Shown: positions 35,601-46,290 of the stretch, piece after piece | Layout: the number at the start of each line of letters is the position of its first letter | Position numbering within the stretch: the first letter of the stretch is position 1 | Assembly (NCBI GenBank): GCA_030704615.1 | Contig: CM060731.1 | Coordinates: 90,190,756-90,254,755, forward strand | Length of the DNA stretch: 64,000 bases | Source: Takakia lepidozioides | Lineage: Eukaryota; Streptophyta; Takakiopsida; Takakiales; Takakiaceae | Reading direction: 5' to 3' | Translations under genes and position numbers: made by a program | The notes under the pieces: generated by a model | Told to the model about the DNA's origin: nothing | The model's database searches: none | Seen by the model: only the letters and a program-made list of their open reading frames with translations

Positions 35601-38600
35601 GACGTAAAGCTGGACTGTGCTAAGTTCCTCGCCAAAAGGTCAGGTGGTCTTATTGGGTGACTTCAATGTCCAGGTGGGCAAAGGTCTTAATCAGGATGAT
35701 ACGATTGGGCCTTTTGGTGAGGACGAGCTGACTTCTAATGGAAGATTTTAATAAACTGTCTGGAAGAACTTCAGCTCTTGACCTTGAATAACAGGTCAAA
35801 AGGAGACCAAGTGCAGTGGACCCCTGAGAAAGCCCAGACTGGGGAACGTTCCATTGTGGATTATATCATAGTGTACAAGAAATTGTTTTCCAAGAGTGCC
35901 AATGTGTTGATCGACAGAACTGATATTGGTACCTTGACCACTTCCTGGTTTGGGCTGAGATCAAAAGGTGTTTTCCCAACACCAAGAGATCTGTGAAACG
36001 TTCGATTCGGAAGTGGCCCATAGAAAAACTCCAAAATGAAGAGGTCAAGGCTGACTATGTCCAGGCCTTGCAAGAGGCTCCCTCACTTTGTCCATTTGCT
36101 CCAAGATCTTTAGTCTTGCTCTGGCAATGCAAGAAATGAAGTCGAAAGAGCAGTGGATTCTTGGGAGAGTTTCGTCTCCTCTGTGGCTGACAAGATCATT
36201 GGGAGGAAACTAATTGTCTGCGGTAGAGCTGTTAGTTGGTGGACCAATGAGATCAAACTCAAGATAGCCACGAGACGAGTCCTCTATAAAGAGTGCTGCA
36301 ATTTGAAAGCCAGCAAAGAATTGTGGGCTAGGTACTACCAGATCCACAAAGATATCAATCAGCTTGTAAGGTCTCAGAAGAAATTATACTGGGATAAGTT
36401 ATACGGTGAAATAAACTCAAACCACCATGGTGGTAATGACAAGAGATTCTGGTTGGCCCTTCAATGTCTGTACAAGCCAAAAATTGTCAGAAAGTACACG
36501 GGCTGAGGACTACTAAGGGTGCAGTGGTGACTTCAACGGTTGACATTGTCAAAACCTTTGAAACCCACTACAGCATCCTTGGCAGAAATTCTAGGTCTAA
36601 CAGTGAGGGGTCTCCTGAAGAATGGACGGCCAGTTGAAAAAACTGTCCCTATGATTCGAGACAGCCCTGATGAACTGGAGTATATTTCAAAGGGTTCTCC
36701 CAGTAGTTCTTCTGAGATTGTGGAAGCAATTGAGCATTTAAACGGATATAAAGCTGGTGGACCTGATGGCATAGTCAATGAGCTTATCAAGCACGGTGGC
36801 GACCCCATGATAGAGGCCCTTGTACTTCGTATTAACCTTATCTGGAGGACTAAAATGATCCCCTTCCGTTGGTGACAGGGGGTCGTTGTCAATCTGTACA
36901 AGAAAGGTGACAGAGAAGAACCTGGGAACTATCGAAGCATCATACTTCTCAATGCAGTTGGCAAGATATTTTGCAGAGTTATAAGTACTCGTCTCGAGGT
37001 TGATTTGGTGTCTAGAGGTTGTTTCCATGAAGGGATGTGGAAAGCGAGGGATTTGGGTTATGGGTGGGTGATGCCACCATACCAGCCCTTATGTTTGCGG
37101 TGACTTCGCAGGCATTGGGGAGACTCCATCCAATCTTCAGGAGTTGATTGATTGCGTGAAGAGATACTTTGATCTTTGGGGATTAGACGCTAACATCAGT
37201 AAATGCGCAGTGGTGGCATTCAACGACCGAGGGGAGGGAGGAGGCAATCTCAAGTGCCAGTGGGAAAGCCAAGAGATTCCAGCACAAAACGTTGGGTATC
37301 ACCAAATTTTTCCACTCAGAGGGATCAACTCTGAAGTCAAAAAAACCATGCTTTGCCAGGTTATTAGGCCTGTCTTGGAGTACGCACCTGCAGTATGGGT
37401 TGATAACTCCAACCAGGCTAAGTCTCTAGAATCCATTCAAGTGGGGGTGCTTACGGGAGCTTAAGGGAGGGATGCCAAATTCACCCCAAACAGCCACATT
37501 GGCTGTTTTGGAGCATGCTGACATGTCAAATGGTGGGGCCAGTTGCAACATATGACTAATATCAGATATCCTAAGTTAATCGACTCTATATCTGGAAGCA
37601 GGATCGCCCTGTCAAACAGGCTATAAGTCCTGAGGGAAGAGAGTAGAAGAGATTCTCAAGGATCTGAATCTAAGTCCGCAAGCCTTGAACCTGCTGGAAA
37701 AATCTGACTTAGAGGCTGTAGTGTCCAAAGCCATGTCTGTTGCCAGGAAATTGTCTGATGAAAATGAAGTTAGGTAGGAAACTTCCCTGAACTTGTTTCC
37801 AGTCTGTGACATGGGGGAGGCCATCATGGATGTCCTCAAGGGTTTACCCACACTCCGCACTAGACTGAAATTTAAACTCAGGGCGGGAAGCCTACCTTTG
37901 AACAACAAACAGAAGCGGAGATGAAAGGGGGATTGCAAATGCCCGTTGTGTGGGCAACCTGAAGACAATATCCACTTTCTGATTCATTGTCCTGGGTACT
38001 CTCACCAGAGAGACGTCCTCTTCAAATCCATCAAGGGAGTTGTGCATGTACCTCTGTTTACCAACTTTGAGAGTCTCAAGGCTGAGCCAAGAGCCCAGGC
38101 CCTTTTGGGGCCTAGTTATTGGGCAAACCACACACAGCAGATTGATGCTTGTGTAAAGGGATTTCTAGAGGATATCTGGGAAACTCGGATCACTTGTCTG
38201 TTCCAAGGTAAGTCATACTGCCGGTGTCAGCCCCTGACAAAGGTAGTTTCTGCCCTTTGTGTTCTGCTCAAACTGAGTGTGGGGTCAATGGCCACAAGGC
38301 TACGGCAAACAACGTCTTATGAGTACATTCTCTCTCTCTCTTACACACACGCGCGCACTAGTAAGACCAGAGTGTCAGCTGGTTGAAGGAGAGATTCTCG
38401 TCCTCTTACTGGAGTTTTCCTCAATCCGCAAAACAAAGAACCTGTGCATACCAACATCCTTGGTCAACACACAGAGCAGAATGGATCCCAGTAACATAGG
38501 TGAGAGGGCAGCGTAATTTTGAACCACGACCACAACAATGTCGAACTATTACCTATCTAAAGACAAGAGAGGCAATTGAAGGAACCAACCTGCTGCTGTC

Positions 38601-40301
38601 AATAACAGCTTCTACAGGGAGAGGCTGGTCCTCTTTCACAGGAGCTTGAGCATACAACTCCCCTGCAAGAGAGCCAGACTCGAAGCTCAGACAAACAAAC
38701 AACTTAGTTTGTCAACAGTACAAATTTCAGGAGGATGAAACACTGGCCACTATACCTCTATTGAAACCATCAACCTGAAACTGGTTCAATCCCACCTGTC
38801 GTAGTGGGAATGACGTTAAGAACATTAAGGATGCAAGCTTGCCAATGTTCTGACTTCCTCCCATACATGAACCCTACCTTAATAGTCCAGGTGGTACTTC
38901 AAAATAGACAGGACTATCCCCCATCACAAACTGCTCTGTGCTTTTCAGCTAGAAAAAGCTTCTCCTCATCTCACTCTGCTCCCTCACTGAGAGCAAACCC
39001 CCTGTTTGCCAAAGCAGACAGCTATGCAGACAGAAGAGAAAAGCCAAGGCAGAGGCCAAAGACAGTGGAGGGTTGATAAGCAATCACAGGCCTTTCTGTG
39101 TCACATCTCAACTAATATCAGGACAATGAGGTCAAAGTGTCATACTCTGCTTAAGAGACGAGTGATAAGTAGAACGGCTCTCTTCTAAGCAACCTAGACT
39201 ATGGACTCCAGGTACTTAAACCCTCATGGAGGCCAAGGATGAAAACACACCCTACTTATCTCAACTGTCCATAATCTTTGCAGCACCTTACGAAGTGATT
39301 TTACTTCTGAAGTATGCTGTTACGTAATGTTCTGTAATACTCTCAGAGCAAACAGGAAAACGATAAGCATGGGAGCTAGATGCCTGTAGTGGTGTCTTCA
39401 AGCCTGATGGAACAATTCGCCCCTTTGGACACAACCTTCAATGCCCCTTCCCACACCCACTTACTGATGTCCCATTCATCGGCTCTACAACCACAGTTCT
39501 CACCCAGTCAAACAGTAAACCCCTCCAACACATTGGGGCACTAACACCCATCACATCAAGGATGTGTAAATGAACTTGGCACACATTTATATGTTTGCTA
39601 CAAGAAACATAGATAAAATATATACACAACGAGAAAATCAGAAATTTACCTGTAAGATGCTGCACTCTTTCTTGGAGGTATCTGCAGTACACACCATATT
39701 CATTTACCGCTAACCCCAGTGAGGGCCGCCACTCACCTTAACATACCGTATCATCATTCACCACTGCTACAAATACTTCCACTCACTGACAGGTACCCAG
39801 ACCATGCATTCAATCAATGTCAATTCATGAAATGGACGCTGCTGATCAGACCACATTAGAGGAGCGGCTGCCTTCCAGAAACAGGGACACCCTAATATTG
39901 GCCAAAGATCTCGCTTGCATACCACATAATAGTTGAATGGTTAGAAGGCCACTCTCCTTGATGGAAGGATAAGGAAAATTGCAGTTACATTGTGAGGTCT
40001 AGGGTTAGATACTGTGTCAGCATGGACCCCTTAATCATTGCCTGAGGTTGGAAGCACGGTATAGAGGTGAAACCACAAAGCAACCAGAAATTGGCGATCA
40101 CAGGGGTCTGCCATCACCAGAACTTGGTGACATCAGCCTCCATCGGAATCAACCTATCCCGCTACGTCAGATATCTCAGTGCAACTATAACTTATTCACG
40201 TCAGAGGGGGTCGGAGATACCAAGTAGACATAACACTCTTTGACGTGGAATAACACCAGCTCTGCATTCTCCTCGGTCTCCTCGGTCGCCACCGCCACCA
40301 T
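26896..40301 (-). CDS. NECAP-like adaptin-ear-binding coat-associated protein, eight exons
   Basis: Exons on the minus strand: 40301-40221, 39681-39650, 39484-39384, 38662-38590, 38441-38410, 29085-28980, 27975-27864 and 27228-26896. They total 870 nt, 289 residues plus stop, with matching phases at each junction. The product starts MVAVATEETEENAELVLF, continues through IPPRKSAASYRADEWD, GELYAQAPVK, FFVLRIEEN, KHAFIGLGF (about 115-123), AYDFQAALFDHVKYLNKKK and LKEGETLRLQL, and ends EEDFGDFQGA after a proline-rich stretch. This is the NECAP PHear domain plus the short acidic-aromatic tail of plant NECAP-like proteins, which act in clathrin-coated vesicle formation with AP complexes. Intron 3 has a GC donor (CAG/GCATCT); the others are GT-AG. 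Intron 5 is 9.3 kb and holds two LINE copies. No break is seen, so I judge the gene intact. Confidence 0.9.
28185..28425 (-). mobile_element. two short LINE 3' tails, minus orientation
   Basis: Two adjacent pieces (about 28190-28240 and 28285-28420) are reverse complements of the 3' end of the LINE at 34320-34390. They include GTACTCATAAGACGTTGTTT, the complement of the tail end, and in the second piece the CCGCGCCCAGTTTGAGCGG and TCAGGGGCTGACGTTGG parts. They lie in intron 6 of the NECAP-like gene. They are severely 5'-truncated insertions or a SINE sharing the tail. Confidence 0.75.
29140..29345 (+). mobile_element. two short LINE 3' tails, plus orientation
   Basis: GGCTACGGCTAACAATGTCTT at about 29159, followed by a TC-rich end, and a second longer piece (about 29205-29340) with CCCTCACAAAGGATGC, CAAACTGGACGC and GGCTACGGAAAACAACATCT. 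Both match the 3' end of the LINE at 34290-34390 with changes. They lie in intron 5 of the NECAP-like gene, right beside exon 6. Confidence 0.7.
29618..29662. repeat. (TC)n microsatellite
   Basis: A simple TC tract of about 40 bp, broken once by a G. Similar TC-rich ends follow the LINE tails here, so it may be the remains of an insertion tail. Confidence 0.85.
29663..29994. other. possible 5' untranslated region of LINE copy 1
   Basis: About 330 bp between the TC tract and the first LINE reading frame. It is not satellite, carries no exon of the NECAP-like gene, and might be the LINE leader. The true 5' end cannot be placed. Confidence 0.35.
29995..31060 (+). pseudogene. LINE ORF1-like region running into endonuclease start
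   Basis: An open frame encoding a basic, unfamiliar region (WELVTYAKSRASCVVFGVNPR...) followed by three tandem copies of about 47 residues around GFGTLNGLPILKVYTRR; repeats start near 30505, 30646 and 30787, a 141-bp period. It then runs without a stop into the endonuclease start LRLATFNFSGL and CAGQETW. Reading ORF1 into the endonuclease in one frame suggests a single polyprotein in the intact parent. The repeat function is unknown; in copy 2 this region is shorter and rearranged. Confidence 0.65.
31324..32290 (+). pseudogene. LINE endonuclease region
   Basis: APE-like endonuclease segment, in a different frame from its N-terminal piece. Signature parts: GVGFFVRDF, a VLLGDFNARVG block with the catalytic D and N, and the terminal SDHFLVW with its catalytic histidine. 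After it the frame jumps from the SIRKW region to GGNDKKFWLALQRL, where copy 2 carries about 400 more bases, so part of the linker before RT is deleted here. In LINEs this enzyme nicks the target DNA for reverse transcription. Confidence 0.8.
32230..34388 (+). pseudogene. LINE reverse transcriptase and C-terminal zinc finger
   Basis: RT fingers and palm: KAGGPDGIVNELIKHGG, LLNAVGKTFCRVISTRL, GQAGFRRNRGCVDHIF and FLDVKKAYDTVW. A frame change near 32940 follows GVAQGCTLS. The catalytic FADDF is in the next frame at about 33045-33060. The thumb and a long C-terminal region end in a finger with CNCPLCGQ...HFLIHC, typical of plant and protist LINE RTs. The frame closes at 34388 within the tail. 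All key RT residues are present, but the frame change blocks a full-length product. Confidence 0.85.
34425..38340 (+). mobile_element. LINE copy 2, defective, head-to-tail with copy 1
   Basis: A second copy of the same family in the same direction, starting at about ORF1 (GGGAATTGGTTACTTATGCC, twice, at about 34450 and 34632) and ending in the same tail at about 38300-38340 with TC and CA repeats. It keeps the endonuclease and the linker missing from copy 1 (about 36020-36430) but has lost the RT palm between HEG and the MWK segment (at about 37033), plus many stops and frame changes. It cannot be active. It also lies in intron 5 of the NECAP-like gene. Confidence 0.85.
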
Positions 40302-41589
40302 CTCTGCCTCTGCATGGTCCCCTCCCGTCATCTTCCGTGCCCCTGATTTATCAGCTCATTCGTCAACACGGGTTCCCACCTCTTCCTCCGACCGAACTTC
40401 TTTCCTTCAAAGCTTTCTTATTTTGTGCTTGCCCTTTGTTTTCTCTTTCAAAGGGAAGTCCTTGCAGCAGTCTCTAATTCTCCCTGACAAACCTCTGTTT
40501 GGTGTCACTAGCTCACGAGCTTCCAATTTACAGTATAATTCATAGTCAGTAGGTCTCAATCGTCTGAAGCTTTTTCTAGCAAACTAAGAAATTGAAATGC
40601 TTTCCCTCTCACTTTCAGTCCATGTAATCGTTTCGAACTCAAATCACAAGTGTGGATCCTCTCTCTCTCCTGCTATTTCACCTTCACTCGTTCTTTCCTG
40701 TTTCCGCAAAACAAGTCACGGCCCGAGATCCTGCATAAGTTGACAAGCGCTACTCCGAAAAACGCAATGACGTAGAACTGAGCGTGTGCACCGAGGAAGT
40801 CGGATCGAGAGCGAAGATGAAGCTCCCCGCGCATTGAAAGCAAGATGTGGAGCGCATGCTTTTGCAGTGCGAGAGAGAAAGCGTTCGGAAACAACTCGCG
40901 GGCCTGTGGCAGCCAAACAGACTGCAGCAGGTAGCCAACGCGGCATCGGACTCATACGTTTGGAGTTCAAATGCCGAAATGATGAAAGGTTCTATATTGG
41001 GCTGTTATGGTCGACTTTTTCCCTGTTTCGTTTTCTGTATTTTCGTGGAGTCAAATGATGTAGCGGGCGGCGATCACCAACCGGGAGTGACCGGTCCCAC
41101 CTCTGAACACGTGGCATATTCTTGTTTTGAGACACCAAGAAGGGACGGCCCGTATAGGCCGGTTTGCTGGAAGTGGGAAGCAACTGGTCGGGTTTTCAAT
41201 TTCAAGAATCCAAACCACAGGAATATTCTTCCCGACAAAGATTCTCAGTGGATTCCCCGACATCATAGGGATGAAGTGTGAGAACTTTACTAATGGCGTG
41301 CACGGAGAGCCCTATGGTAAAGTGTCCTAATATTGCTCACTCTCAGCATCCAGCTGTCACATTTTGCTTAACCTCGTGGAATTTCAATTTTTTCTTACAT
41401 GGGTTCTTTTTTTTTACAGCTGGCAACCCATAAATACTTTTCATTACTGAGAATAACCCTCAGATTTTCATGCAGTGGATCTGGGATCTATGGAAACATA
41501 GAAAAATCCCTAATATTGCGCACCTGCTTGCGCACGTAATCAAATGCGCAATATTAGGACAAAACACATTTTCTTCATTTTGTGATCAT
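40302..41589. other. upstream region of the NECAP-like gene
   Basis: The first 300-500 bp beyond the start codon at 40301 should contain the leader and promoter. The stretch is pyrimidine-rich on the plus strand (CTCTCTCTCC near 40660). I looked here for the missing 3' exons of the SpoU-type gene and found none. Open frames at 40716-40970 and 41051-41266 show no domain. Confidence 0.4.
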
Positions 41590-41650
41590 TGATCACGGGG
41601 TGAGACACAAGGCTACAGCCAACAACGTCTAAAGAGTACATCTTATCTTT
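41590..41650 (+). mobile_element. LINE tail-like fragment
   Basis: GGGTGAGACACAAGGCTACAGCCAACAACGTCTAAAGAGTACATC resembles the LINE end GGCTACGGCAAACAACGTCTTATGAGTACA. It is short and changed, so only the family link is supported. Confidence 0.5.
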
Positions 41651-41872
41651 TGAACAAGAGTTTTGCACAATATTGTCAAGTGTTTGGAGGTAAATTAATT
41701 TTCAATAAAGGATGTTTCATCATTTGTGGAATGATATGCCCAAGCCACCAAGATGTAGCCAGGAAGAGATTGGGAATTGACACTGCAAGTAGAACAAAAA
41801 AATGCAGGGCAGAATCACCAAAATCTATAACTGCTTGGTAGCAAGCCTGTGCATGCAGCAGTAGAGAAAAAC

Positions 41873-43063
41873 CGTATGGAACTGGATGCCCTTTTTCGTG
41901 AAAGAAAGCAGCCGTTTCTCACCCTCCTGCAAATGTAACCCACAATAAAAGCATTCTGCAAAATCAAATCAGGAGTGTAACAACCACAACCCTATGATCC
42001 TCTTTCCACAAATCATACAACATATTTCCGTACACACAAAAGTACACATCATCATAAGGAGAAAGAGAACATGACCAATTAAAGGGGTCACGGCAATTGT
42101 GTGGAAAGGGTTACAACGAACCTGCTGCTGGAAGTAGGCAAAAAAATCCGTCCAAGAGCTATGCACTTTGACCACTACATATCTGCAGACCTTGATCTTG
42201 AAAAGGGAAAACCCATCCAGGCCTGTAGCAATTCAATAAAGCAGTCCACCAGCACAAACATAACCCAGATCCTATGGCTCCACTTCCTTCAATGCACCTG
42301 TACACAACTCATCATGACCCACTCTCCCCCAACCTGACTGTCAAAGTCGTTGGACCATAAAATGTTACCATCCTTGGAGAACTCTCGGAAAAAAAAGTAT
42401 CTCCAGGTGAGACCTCTCCACTTCCTTATGTATGCCTCCAATGTCATTTGAGACGGGGAAACAATAGAAATGTTCAAGTCCTTCAAAGTCTGCTCGAGCA
42501 CAATGATGGCACCTCTCTCTCTTACAATTTCCTTCTCCAGGAGCACTAAGTTCAGTTCACACCCTCATTTTGGGGTCCCTACAAAAATCTGAAATCCCAA
42601 CACACATGGTAACCGTTAATTTTATGACACTCAGGACAGTACAGGGCACTGCAGATTGTTGAACTCTATTGATGATACCCATTGGGTTGTCTACAATGTA
42701 GCTGAAACAACTCCCAACATGCATCCGAATCAAAGAATACCAATGAGGAGGATACCCAAGTGGCTGCAAACCAAAAGTCTGGTTAACATGAACCATGTAT
42801 CCTAAACCCACACACCCAAATGAACCATAGAAACGATATAGCTTCCCTATCATACTTCCAGATCTCCTAGGAGGTAGATGTCAAAGATACAGTACACTAA
42901 AACTCAGCTGCCAAAGCAGAGGACTTTGCAAATTCTCACCCCATTTTTCATAGCTTGAACCGATCAGCAAGGACCGGGATAACACCACTATTACCTCAAT
43001 CAGGTGCAAGCCAACACCAGTGGCAGCACAGGTCCTTGCAATACACCCTGTATTTCCAGGAAT
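41873..43063 (-). CDS. SpoU/TrmL-type RNA 2'-O-methyltransferase, partial gene
   Basis: Three exons are supported. 43063-42995 encodes IPGNTGCIARTCAATGVGLH (plus LIE), the start of the SPOUT fold in TrmL-like enzymes that 2'-O-methylate the tRNA wobble base. 42182-42122 encodes YVVVKVHSSWTDFFAYFQQQ. 41926-41873 encodes EGEKRLLSFTKKGIQFHT. All three flanks carry GT donors and AG acceptors and phases 0, 2 to 0, and 0. A PLG start at 42763 fits the next family segment, but its exon cannot be closed. Missing are the N-terminal strand, the segment usually reading DDxKLKRAGLDYW, and the whole C-terminal knot that binds S-adenosylmethionine (FGSE...GLP and IPM motifs). The missing parts may be in exons I failed to find, but the room downstream (before 40301) looks empty, so a truncated pseudogene is possible. 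Confidence 0.6.
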
Positions 43064-44094
43064 CTGTGATCCAAATCAGCCAATAGTTAGTTGCTTCTTG
43101 TTGTCAAACCAAGGTTCTCAAACCACTGTATGTCTGTGAAAGTATGGTTGCTAGAAAGGCAGTGAATGTCCTTGTCTTTCCTAGCCAGTGCTTACGAAGA
43201 CTACAAGTGGTAGATTAAAATAGGAGTGGAATACATGCGGTGACACCAACACTACTTGCAATTTTCTCTTATGTGAATCATTTCCAGCAACTTGCCCCAC
43301 TTGAAAAGCTAAGAGTTAAGAAATGATAGGAGATTCTGGCACTTTTCCACATTTCTTGTGTGGTTGGATATAGCCCATGCTCTGTTGTTCTCCTGCGAAG
43401 CTGCATTTAACCAATTCACACAAAAGTTGCTCAAGATTCCAGCCTCCTCCACCCATCTCAAGAGAGCAATGGAGATTTCTTAAGGCGACTGTCACCCATC
43501 GGGAAAAACGTGAGGCCTAAACCCTGAAGGCTATTCTAAGTGGTCTGCCAGCATGCAGGGTTTAGGGTTTAAGCCTAATGACGAAGGCCCTGAAGAAAGC
43601 ATCCCCTTCTAGACCTTCAATTTGCTCCTCTGCAGTACGGCTACCACAAGAAGTGTGCATGTCACAAACCCAATCATGCATAGTATTGTCACTGTGGCAT
43701 TTACAATGAGTGGGCTCAAACCCATATACCCTTGTAATTGCAATGCAAATGTGTTCTACTTCGGGTCATTATGTTGCGCAACGCACAGTACCTACTGTTG
43801 GATTGGAAAACTAGGTGTGGAAGCAATGCCACCGATGTTGTTTATTTGCCCACCTACACTTTTGAGAAGTGCCATTATACTGAGTTGCCAACTAACCAAT
43901 ACGTACCATGACGCATAGAATGACAGACTGCCCTTATCCTTAAGATCAACCAAAGCAGAACTCTGTTAGGTTTACCCCTGTCCAGGTACTCAATCTTCTT
44001 TGTTCTCTGTCTTGTTCATGTGATAGATGTTTGTTTTGTTGTTTTGCTGAGGTCCTCTTCTTTCAGATGCAATGTCGGACATATGCTTGCCACA

Positions 44095-44180
<86 letters not shown>

Positions 44181-44587
44181 GGACGAGATCAAGAGGTATG
44201 TAGGCCTCGACCACAACTTGCCATGATTGATGGCGGGACTACTGGCTAGTGGTTGTTTCTCCTGAGAGTTATGGCCTCTTTCACAAGGGCTTCTTATACA
44301 AAGAGCAACGGTGGGTGTTCAGAGAGGCCGGCTCACCACCTGCAACATACCTATGCCACCACCTGCCACATATCAGGCCCAACCTTAGAACATGTGGAAT
44401 ATCTTTCATGCAGATATTTATATACTACCCTAAAAAGAGTAAGCATCCATTGATGAATATGAGTGAAGCTAACACATTTCTAAGGTACGTGGTGTTCAAT
44501 AACACCATTGTAACATAAACTCCTTAGGTACCCTGAGGCAGCAAAGTTGGAGGTAAACCTTGTTCCACCGATTCTTTCATTGCTTGC
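43064..44587. other. no gene assigned; contains (CT)n tract
   Basis: Upstream side of the SpoU-type gene, where its first exons would be expected; I could not find them. It contains a long CT microsatellite (44098-44176) and a short GGGTTTAGGGTTTA stretch near 43558. No other repeat or gene is visible. Confidence 0.4.
44098..44176. repeat. (CT)n microsatellite, about 78 bp
   Basis: An uninterrupted CT repeat of about 39 units. All open frames over it are simple LSLSLS or REREER peptides and are not genes. Confidence 0.97.
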
Positions 44588-45438
44588 CTATATCTTCTGT
44601 TGATGGAGTCTGTCACAGTCACTGTCTTGAGGAGCACTTATCTCCTTACCTTTGCGTCGAGTCCGCCCAGATGATGAAGCATCTTTGCTCTTCCGTGCTG
44701 CTTCTTTCTCCGCCCTTACCCTCTCATGCGTTGCTGTGGCAATCTCTTTTTGTTGTTGTAGTTCTTCTTGCCTTTTAAGACGTTTAGCTTGCTTTTGTTC
44801 TTTGTCTTTGGCCCTCTGGAGGCGGCCAGCTTCCAATTTCTCAAGCCTTTTTTTCTTCCTTTCCTCTATATCAAGTTTGCGTTGAACTGGCCAGCTAGGA
44901 CCTTTGCTTCCTTCTGCAACCGCTGCTCTCTCAAATATTCCTCATACTCCGGGCTGGTGATGCATGCTTGCGATGCAATAGTCTGCCCTCGATCTTCTGT
45001 AATACGAGGTGGCGGGAGGCTTGGTAATGTAAGAAGATCCACAAGTGTCAGCCTGGGCTCATCAATGCTAAGTTGTGACACACGTTGTGATAAGTCTTCT
45101 TCTTCACTAAAGCCTATCATGTCCAAGAGAGACTCTGGTGGAATTTCATTGTTGTCATCGAGAGGGCTCTCATTGGTTGATTCTTCGTCAGACCCTGAGT
45201 CTTCGTGATGCCCTGAACTTGAGGTTGAACCCCTATCAAGGTCATTGGAGTCAAATATTGCACTTGGGCCCATATGAGAGTCAAGAGCATGTGGATCTAA
45301 TGGAAATATCCTTGTTTTGCGGGACCCTGCCTTGATGTTCTCCACAGTGCAAATTGCCTCTAGGGCCGGAGATGCCAAAGTTGCCAATGCCACTTTATTG
45401 CCATTGCCATTCAACCATTTTGGGTTTGCTGCAATCAT
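44588..45438 (-). pseudogene. pogo/Tigger-like transposase, C-terminal remnant
   Basis: Begins near 45438 and includes ENIKAGSRKTRIFPLDPHAL, which matches the conserved segment after the DDE domain of pogo/Tigger (DDE_1) transposases (pattern NI..GF..TGI.PL.P). An acidic serine-rich stretch follows, then, after a single-base frame change near 44886, a long charged coiled coil (ERKKKRLEKLEAGRLQRAK...) and a basic end (RTRRKGKE), typical of the tails of such proteins. The DNA-binding and DDE parts are missing; the fragment is cut at about 45440, next to the CATGAGC array. It is a dead remnant unless the rest lies elsewhere. Confidence 0.6.
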
Positions 45439-45446
45439 CGAGGTTT

Positions 45447-45494
45447 GCTATTTCATGAGCATGAGCGGCATGAGCGGCATGAGCGGCATGAGCA
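45447..45494 (+). repeat. left CATGAGCGG terminal array
   Basis: GCTATTTCATGAGC followed by ATGAGCGGC units repeated about four times. The inverted counterpart is at 55514-55574. It is followed inward by A-rich sequence with three CAATAAAAAA units. Confidence 0.75.
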
Positions 45495-45689
45495 GAGTAG
45501 TAACACAATCGGTTTTCATGAGCAGAAGTACAAATTTCGAAAATAAAAAACAATAAAAAACAATAAAAAAACAATAATTTAATGCAATGTGTCAGGAAAA
45601 ACAAATATATTATTCGGCCCCTTGAAGGGAAAATTGCACTTTTGACAGTTGTGCTCATGATATTTCGTCTTCCGCTCATGCCAATTCCC

Positions 45690-46140
45690 AACGACATGTG
45701 CAAATATGGCGCCGAATTTCGCGGTAATAGGGTCCGTAACCTGAAAAAACGGCGACGTATTTCGCGGCAATAGGTCTCTCTGGCGAAAAATGGTGCCGAA
45801 TTCCGCGGCTATAGGTCCCCTCATGACAGGTAATTCGGCGCCATTTTTCCAGTGCATGTTCGGACTTAGCCAGTTTTCGGCGCAAAATAGGGAAATTCGG
45901 CGCCATTTTTCCAGACACTGTACCAGTGCATGTTGGGACTTAGCCAGTTTTCGGCCCAAAAAGAGAAATTCGGCGCCATTTTTCCAGACACGGTACCAGT
46001 GCATGTTGGGACTTAGCCAGTTTTCGGCCCCAAAAAGAGAAATTCGGCGCCATTTTCCCAAACACAGGTACCAGTGCATGTTGGGACTTAGCGAGTTTTC
46101 GGCCCAAAAAGAGAAATTCGGCGCCATTTTTCCAGAAATG
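45690..46140. repeat. tandem repeat with AATTCGGCGCCATTTTTCC core
   Basis: Four to five units of about 70 bp: CCAGTGCATGTTGGGACTTAG, CCAGTTTTCGG and AATTCGGCGCCATTTTTCC. The GGCGCC core is the one in the palindromic satellites at 50163-52090 and 55590-57280, with one half changed. It lies just past the 3' end of the MULE transposase gene. Confidence 0.85.
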
Positions 46141-46290
46141 GCCCCACAACTGCTTCTGTTGGATCTCAGTTTGAATGGAATATTGCCTCATTCCAGGAGT
46201 TTTGGGGTGCATTTCATTACACTGCAAAAAAAAAGTTTGATACAGCAAAATGCATTTGAAAATATCCATATGGAGGATTCCGTTTCCCCA

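Noticed and set aside
42289-42546. 85-codon minus-strand open frame between SpoU-type exons
   Set aside because: It does not match the family segment expected there and no phase-compatible splice sites join it to the neighbouring exons; likely intronic.
43556-43576. Interstitial plant-type telomere repeat (GGGTTTAGGGTTTA)
   Set aside because: Only two units; too short to be more than chance.
43990-44249. Open frames across the CT microsatellite
   Set aside because: Simple-sequence peptides only.
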